Made by a program: the position numbers and the translations under genes. A stretch of 64,000 nucleotides of DNA from Anaerolineales bacterium (lineage in GTDB: Bacteria > Chloroflexota > Anaerolineae > 4572-78 > J111): contig JACKAT010000022.1 of NCBI GenBank assembly GCA_020634935.1, positions 1 through 64,000 of the forward strand. The letters run 5' to 3'. Each line of letters begins with the position of its first letter. Position 1 is the stretch's first letter. The notes beneath the pieces were generated by a model, which did no database searches, was not told the origin of the DNA, and saw only the letters and a list, made by a program, of their open reading frames with translations. Below, piece after piece: positions 60,201-64,000 of the stretch.

Positions 60201-60356
60201 ACCTTGCATGAAAATGGTGCTGTTAGCATCGTAGCTCTCCAGCCGCATGCGTTTGCCGATGGCGCGCTGCTCATCTTCGGTTAACTCTCCAAAAAGAGGG
60301 GTGTTTTTTATAAAGTTCTCTTTCAAGGCAAATCCTTCAACATCGACTTCAGGCAT
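57213..60356 (-). CDS. Four cyclic-nucleotide-binding domains - transmembrane helix - Thr/Pro stalk - C-terminal beta domain
   Basis: A 1047-residue protein. Four CNB domains lie at about 15-140, 150-270, 285-410 and 425-550. Their phosphate-binding cassettes read LIGETDFFLGRPYTMTA, TFGEMAAVSGKPHSNTA, YFGETALLTGKTRSFTA and YFGEIALLSGRAHLGTA. The conserved Arg before the last residues is kept only in the third, so it is the best bet for real cAMP/cGMP binding. A proline-rich region (about 555-765), one helix (LLAIAIALVWICGIMAPSLI, about 780-800), a Thr/Pro stalk (about 843-920) and an outside C-terminal domain (about 925-1047, starting CENHGKHHIFIKVEDPNGQG) follow. The C-terminal domain is shared with the next genes. 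It seems to carry an internal second-messenger signal to the envelope. The ATG at 60356 is preferred over TTG at 60359. Confidence 0.88.
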   Translation of the reverse strand: MPEVDVEGFALKENFIKNTPLFGELTEDEQRAIGKRMRLESYDANSTIFMQGTDSDALYLIKEGWVKLFGQNGDNVVASLGAGSLIGETDFFLGRPYTMTAKASGRAEVWVLDQESLSRLLEERRDLGLNLGLAFGRGIVQFRPLLADRLRDVPFLQDLSAREQELVARYLTPQRYSANQTIFRSGDRPTGLYIIERGAVRLLGDHDDDYTELIVDDTFGEMAAVSGKPHSNTAQAANEVIVWQLSPADLTTLTEISPSVKTNLTRNLRSRLSASDQSYAEAVLRRIPLFGELTGQALSDVVRLLLLRYVPTGEIIFSQGDPGDAMYIVDSGSIDIIAETPGRPSQLQGRLTNGDYFGETALLTGKTRSFTAHAVSDTNLWCLYRTDFDSLLVKHPQISTALSHALQERLGAGDDYSVEPHLKKIAVKGSLSRTQLDELSSLLQPRRYQGGSTICYEGSTGDEMYFIERGQVELWATTQQGPVLLESLAESDYFGEIALLSGRAHLGTAYAVVDTDLWALTKADFDSFLRRYPNLGVVLSRILSERMEETLMRLRGGPPQRGLPAPSGSVSRPMPPVISGPPAVIRPSQPTGPMPPVPLRPVGGSRSGPPALPPRSLTPVPPPSRPAYAQHTQPMPPMPPSGPSFHAQHTQGMPPIAPPSRPVPPAQPAQPPPGQSRRRRKAKKKPAQTGGIAGAWAALTQPGAQESRPTPAQKRPAALPPGVPSHPTMPMPVAEKPQANVASSRPMRARSISNRKLQEYNRSVSVWFAKRTLGAKLRLLAIAIALVWICGIMAPSLIINALAATFADNGALPGDDRSPLQQMREDGAIAAVGVLPFVETTTPTPSSTPTPTETPTQTATPTETPIPTNTPTPTMTPTPTETPTPVFTPTPTPTPTRFIPVIVATAAPTDTPTPEPTATPAFDYRVKSVRQLTPCENHGKHHIFIKVEDPNGQGINDVPVKIQWAPVEDGSVIAPTETKDNLTGQPEPGHIDFAMFKGSYTIEVMNGTSEVAGPVTPDYGVNEPCGEDAVANSLFHQSYQVIFQRTF

Positions 60357-60476
60357 CAAGGGTGAATTTGGCTAAAAGACCCATTTGGGTTCCCAATCTT
60401 TTAGCGCTGACAGAAGCGAAGCCTGAAATCGGAATAGACAACATGACTATTGCATTTTAGCGCCGCTATTCGGAAG

Positions 60477-61622
60477 TCAGTTGACCCCACGGTGGAACAC
60501 CACCTGCCAGGATGGCTTGACATCGTCCGGCAGAGCGGGGCAGAGGGCGGGATCATCAATGCTTACTTCCGGGACGGCGCTCTCAAACCCCGCGCCTAAT
60601 AGTTTTACTTGATAAAGTTCGCCCGGCTCCATTTGAAAATCGGCATAGCCGGGATCGATGTCCGGTTTGAAACCGGTAAAAAAAGTGTCTTGCCCACCGG
60701 ACCAGATGACCTCAATTTCGACGCCGGGCAGACCTGCCCCGAGTCTATCACGCACATAAACTCTAAGCAAACCGCCGTCTTCGGAATCGTCACAGAGAAC
60801 TGTCGATTGCGCCACACCGAAGGGAGAGTTGGGACCGGGGGTGGGGGTGTTGGTGGCGGTAGGCGTCCGGCTAGGGGTGGCGGGTGGCGTATCAGACGCA
60901 GTAGGCGTAAGGGCTGGGGTGCGAGTTGCTGGGCGAGTGGCGGTTGGGGTCGGTGTGGCGGTGTTGGTTGGAATGGGTGTAGCCGGGGTAGGCGTTGACG
61001 TTGGGCGCGGCGTTGGCGTGGGGATGGGCGTAGGAGTCAGGGTCGGTTCAGGGGTGGAGGTCACCACAAAGGCCAGCATTTGGCTCGATGTTTGGCCCAG
61101 CGCCATTGATAGGCCCACCAGCGCTTTAATATCGCGCAGATCGGTTTCTCGTTCAATATACGTTTCGGTCAGGTTGGCGACACGCTCATCAACGGTCGGC
61201 TGATTCAGCGTGGCCAGGCGGGCCCTGGCGCGTGCTTCATTTTGATCGTGAGCATAAGCCAGAGCAATCAAATAGATATAAAAGTTCTGATCCTCCAACC
61301 GCAGTTGCGATGGATCAACCGGAGCCGGGTGCGGGTCGAGTATCCAACCGTAAGGTAGTGACAATGCCAGCCCCACGGCAAAGCCCAAAAGAAAGCCACC
61401 CAACCACCATTTAATTTCACCTCGTCGGGCAATCGCTTTTCGACGAGGCCGAGAGGCGTTTTGGCGTTTGGACGTTGCCCCTTGTTTTTCGCTTGTTAAA
61501 TGTACATCATCTTCAGATTTATCGCCGGCCTTGACCAGGCTATCGCGATTGATGGCCGAGTAATTCAGTTGGCGCTTACGTTTATTGGTCGATGAGTCGC
61601 CTGTTGGTTTGTCCTGGCTCAT
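60477..61622 (-). CDS. Stalked envelope protein, divergent member of the paralogous cluster
   Basis: A 381-residue protein of unknown function. A basic cytoplasmic N-terminus (about 1-70, with RPRRKAIARRGEIK), one helix (WWLGGFLLGFAVGLALSLPYG), a helical domain (about 100-190; YAHDQNEARARARLATLNQP, LVGLSMALGQTSSQMLAFV), a Thr/Pro stalk (about 195-275) and a C-terminal beta domain (about 280-381; LRVYVRDRLGAGLPGVEIEV, ending SWQVVFHRGVN). Order and ending match the neighbours, while the C-terminal domain is more diverged and lacks the Cys-Gly-His motif. It follows the 61640 gene by 17 bases. Confidence 0.7.
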   Translation of the reverse strand: MSQDKPTGDSSTNKRKRQLNYSAINRDSLVKAGDKSEDDVHLTSEKQGATSKRQNASRPRRKAIARRGEIKWWLGGFLLGFAVGLALSLPYGWILDPHPAPVDPSQLRLEDQNFYIYLIALAYAHDQNEARARARLATLNQPTVDERVANLTETYIERETDLRDIKALVGLSMALGQTSSQMLAFVVTSTPEPTLTPTPIPTPTPRPTSTPTPATPIPTNTATPTPTATRPATRTPALTPTASDTPPATPSRTPTATNTPTPGPNSPFGVAQSTVLCDDSEDGGLLRVYVRDRLGAGLPGVEIEVIWSGGQDTFFTGFKPDIDPGYADFQMEPGELYQVKLLGAGFESAVPEVSIDDPALCPALPDDVKPSWQVVFHRGVN

Positions 61623-61639
61623 CCATTACAACCCATCAC

Positions 61640-62713
61640 CTAGTAAGCTTTTTGGAAGGTCACATTGTAAGCGTAATGACCTCGACACAGTTGGTTATGG
61701 CCTTTGCGAGCTACGCAATCGGCTATATCCAGGCAGTAGTTGGCTTGAACTAGCCACTCATCGGGAATATCCTCATCCCAGGAACTCAATTTGGGCGTCA
61801 CTTCACTGGTGGCCGGCGCCCCGTCTTCCTTTTTGGTGACTTCCAGCGAAAAGCCGTTGTCCCATAAATCATACTCCAGCTTACCCGGCCCTTTTTCACC
61901 GCTAACATGAGGCGGAACAACCCGGAACGTGTCTTCGACCGTGGCCCCATCGAGCGGATTGCCGTTGACATCGACCACGTTGACATAGATTTGATGAGCG
62001 CCGGGGCAGCTATTATAGACCGGATTGGGAATGAGGTAGGCTTCTTTAACCACAAAATCGACCGGCGGTTGGGTAGGTTCCGGAGTGGCTGTTGGTTCAG
62101 GCGTATCGGTGGGGGGAGCCGGGGTGTTGGTAGGCAGCGGAATAGGGGTCTCGGTCGGTTCCGGTTCGGGCGTATCGGTGGCGGTGGCTTCGGGCGTATC
62201 GGTGGGCAGGTCTTCAACCGCAGCCACTTCGACGGCCGCCATTTCTTCAGCCGCCACTTCTTCGGCAACTACTTCGACGGTGGGCGTGTCGGTGGGAACG
62301 GGTGTCTCGGTGGGAATAGGCGTTGGCGTGGCCAGAGCCAGGGCCATCGACTCGGTGCTGACGCCCAAGGCGCTGGCCAGAACAAACAGATGTTGGGTGT
62401 TGGGATCATCGGCGCCCGCGTTTTCTTGAATGTAGCGGTCGGCCATGAAAGAGATGTATTGATTGGTGTTGGGCAGATTGAGATCGGCCAACTGCTGTTG
62501 AGCGGTGGCCAGATCATTAGTTTCCGCGTATTGAGCGGCGATGTTGATGATGTCGGCCTCGACTGTTTCAGGATCGATCGGCCCGCTGGCCGAGGTAGAG
62601 GCGCTTAAACCAAAGCCCACAAACACACTGGCGATCGCCAAAGCCAGGCAAGACAGCGGCACCACCAAAATAACGATAATCAGGAGTATTTTTGCATTCA
62701 ACTTATTATTCAT
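61640..62713 (-). CDS. Stalked envelope protein (helical domain, Thr/Pro stalk, C-terminal beta domain)
   Basis: A 357-residue protein of unknown function. N-terminal helix (ILLIIVILVVPLSCLALAIA), helical domain (about 45-130; YAETNDLATAQQQLADLNLP, FVLASALGVSTESMALAL), a Thr/Pro/Glu/Val stalk (about 133-220) and a C-terminal domain (about 225-357). The latter starts with CPGAHQIYVNVVDVNGNPL and ends NVTFQKAY, with several Cys that could pair. It closely parallels the 62839 gene product. The nearest known resemblance is to Ig-like/carboxypeptidase-regulatory beta-sandwiches. A long-form palindromic repeat lies 22 bases upstream of its start. Confidence 0.72.
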   Translation of the reverse strand: MNNKLNAKILLIIVILVVPLSCLALAIASVFVGFGLSASTSASGPIDPETVEADIINIAAQYAETNDLATAQQQLADLNLPNTNQYISFMADRYIQENAGADDPNTQHLFVLASALGVSTESMALALATPTPIPTETPVPTDTPTVEVVAEEVAAEEMAAVEVAAVEDLPTDTPEATATDTPEPEPTETPIPLPTNTPAPPTDTPEPTATPEPTQPPVDFVVKEAYLIPNPVYNSCPGAHQIYVNVVDVNGNPLDGATVEDTFRVVPPHVSGEKGPGKLEYDLWDNGFSLEVTKKEDGAPATSEVTPKLSSWDEDIPDEWLVQANYCLDIADCVARKGHNQLCRGHYAYNVTFQKAY

Positions 62714-62734
62714 AACAATAACCGTATACTGTGT

Positions 62735-62817
62735 AGGTGACTGACACTTTGGCTCAAATTGAGAGCCTTATATTGGAATACAACGATGCAATTACGGCGA
62801 TTAAGTGCCAGTCGCCT
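62735..62817. repeat. Palindromic element, copy G (long form)
   Basis: Arms AGGTGACTGACACTT (62735-62749) and AAGTGCCAGTCGCCT (62803-62817) pair with two G-U-type differences. The interior starts GGCTCAAATTGAGAG as in copy D. It sits between the 62839 and 61640 genes. Confidence 0.9.
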
Positions 62818-62838
62818 GGTCTGCTAACAATAACCTAC

Positions 62839-63984
62839 TTACCACGTCCTTTGAAAGACAACTTCCCAGGAGTAATGCCCCCAGCAAAGGGAGTTATTGC
62901 CGACGCCAAACACGCCGCTGTTCCATAGCGTGTTGCACGTACCCTCGTCCGGGCAATAGCCGCCTTCGATCAGCCTGGGGATACCAATTTTCCAGTCATC
63001 GGAACTGAGCAGGTCGGTTACTTCGCTGGTGACTTCGCGTCCGGCGCTGGGGTCGCTTTTAACCATCACATAGTACCCCCCGTCTTTATACAGGTCGTAC
63101 TCGGCTCGACCGGGTCGATCATCGCCTTTGTGGCCGGTGACCGGGCCGGGGTTATTCCAAAGATCGCCCATCTGCACCCCTTTGATCGGATTCCCGTTGG
63201 CATCGATGACATCGATGAAGATGTTGTGGTTGCCGGCGCAGCCGCCGTTTTCATCTTTGGTCAGTAATCGTTCTTTGACGATCACAAAATCGTACTGCGA
63301 TTCCGGCGTGGGCGTGGCTTCCGGGGTGGGCGTTTCGGTGGGCGGAGCGGGTGTATCGGTGGGCAGAGGGGCCGGCTCCGGCGTGTCGGTGGGCAACGGC
63401 AAATCGACCGCCGCGGCGACTTCCTGAACCTCAGCCGCATCCACGGCGACGGCTTCGTCCGTCTCTGCCGGAGGCGGCGCGGTCGGGGTCGGTGTATCGA
63501 CAACGCGGGTATTGGTGGGGGTGGGGGAAGGGGTGGGGGTATCGGTTGGGGTGAACGTGGCCGTCGGCGGCGACACATAAGCGACCATCGAGACCGTGCT
63601 GACGCCCAGCGCCTTCGCCAGGAACACAACATTTTTGATATCATCATCAACCGCGCCGCGATTGGTGCGAATCATCTCTTCGGCCACCAGCGAGACATAC
63701 TGAGTGGTGTTGGGTACATCCAGCCGGGTCAAAATCTCTTTGGCCCGGTCGATATCCTCATTCTCGGCATAATCCGCCGCAGCCATAACCACAATCTCTT
63801 GCGCGTACTCTTCCGACATATCCGAGACCCGCGCGTTCACAAAGCGGGTGGGCGCTAGATACCAGGTGACGAACAACCCCGCCAGGATGGCCATCAAACA
63901 GCCAAAGGGAGCTACCGCGAAGAGAATAAGGATCCGACGATCAAATTTCAAACCGCTTCTTCGTCTTTTTCTCTGCATTCCCAT
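62839..63984 (-). CDS. Stalked envelope protein, first gene of the paralogous cluster in the window
   Basis: A 381-residue protein of unknown function. Basic N-terminus (MQRKRRRSGLKFDRR), one helix (ILFAVAPFGCLMAILAGLFV), a helical domain (about 50-150; YAENEDIDRAKEILTRLDVP, VFLAKALGVSTVSMVAYV), a Thr/Pro/Ala stalk (about 152-245) and a C-terminal domain (about 248-381; CAGNHNIFIDVIDANGNPIK, ending SWEVVFQRTW). AGGA lies ten bases before the ATG at 63984. The cluster may continue upstream of the window. Confidence 0.72.
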   Translation of the reverse strand: MGMQRKRRRSGLKFDRRILILFAVAPFGCLMAILAGLFVTWYLAPTRFVNARVSDMSEEYAQEIVVMAAADYAENEDIDRAKEILTRLDVPNTTQYVSLVAEEMIRTNRGAVDDDIKNVVFLAKALGVSTVSMVAYVSPPTATFTPTDTPTPSPTPTNTRVVDTPTPTAPPPAETDEAVAVDAAEVQEVAAAVDLPLPTDTPEPAPLPTDTPAPPTETPTPEATPTPESQYDFVIVKERLLTKDENGGCAGNHNIFIDVIDANGNPIKGVQMGDLWNNPGPVTGHKGDDRPGRAEYDLYKDGGYYVMVKSDPSAGREVTSEVTDLLSSDDWKIGIPRLIEGGYCPDEGTCNTLWNSGVFGVGNNSLCWGHYSWEVVFQRTW

Positions 63985-64000
63985 TATAAAAAGTCCTACT

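Overview
The window reads as a stretch of chromosome from a Chloroflexota bacterium, most likely of the Anaerolineae type. I infer this from the style of the genes, not from a marker-gene search. The clues are membrane-anchored envelope proteins with long Thr/Pro stalks, a tandem (eukaryote-like) phosphofructokinase, a eukaryote-type UTP-glucose-1-phosphate uridylyltransferase, frequent TTG/GTG starts behind good Shine-Dalgarno sites, and a very high load of short dispersed repeats. I see no phage, plasmid, transposase, tRNA or rRNA gene.

Layout. 1-3485 (+): the 3' end of a recQ helicase gene and a PD-(D/E)XK nuclease. 3492-10216 (-): DUF624 membrane protein, secreted subtilase, GT4 glycosyltransferase, GIY-YIG protein, TyrA-like dehydrogenase, HD protein and site-2 protease. 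10640-21567 (+): a housekeeping run of tandem PFK, T-box-controlled serS, a tiny nucleotidyltransferase, carA, carB, a ROK fructokinase and an FAD amine oxidase. 21568-22453 has no gene but is full of structure, including a candidate folded RNA and a nested inverted-repeat element. 22454-27506 (+): a GAF sensor kinase followed by two paralogous proteins that join a response-regulator receiver to a degenerate phosphotransferase (APH/kinase-like) fold. 27594-34185: GNAT, msrPQ (-), a LysM protein with an AraC regulator, azlCD and an M23 peptidase. 34152-46245 (-): a large multi-GAF kinase, a stalked M23 peptidase, a transmembrane FHA/beta-propeller protein, an AI-2E transporter, lepB, pnp and rpsO. 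46934-52369 (+): HemL-like aminotransferase, UGPase, alanine dehydrogenase and class I aminotransferase. 52370-53041 is a repeat region with a 42-bp minisatellite. 53042-63984: GT2 synthase (-), pcm (+), peptidase MA (-) and a minus-strand cluster of four related stalked envelope proteins, the first carrying four cyclic-nucleotide-binding domains.

How it fits together. The housekeeping genes show visible control: a T-box for serS, a clear promoter and leader for rpsO, an intrinsic terminator between rpsO and pnp, and a promoter plus terminator-like hairpin ahead of the GT2 gene. A recurring design is a cytoplasmic sensor domain (FHA, or four cNMP-binding domains) joined through one membrane helix and a Thr/Pro stalk to an outside domain.

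Most interesting items: (1) a family of at least seven 42-85 bp intergenic palindromes whose stems differ in sequence but stay complementary; (2) the sensor kinase with two receiver-pseudokinase proteins at 22454-27506, one with Asp55 replaced by Glu; (3) the four-gene paralogous envelope cassette at 57213-63984; (4) the unassigned structured RNA candidate at 22083-22284; (5) short repeats inserted in frame into recQ, carA, carB and an HD gene, and repeats that supply the stop codons of two genes.
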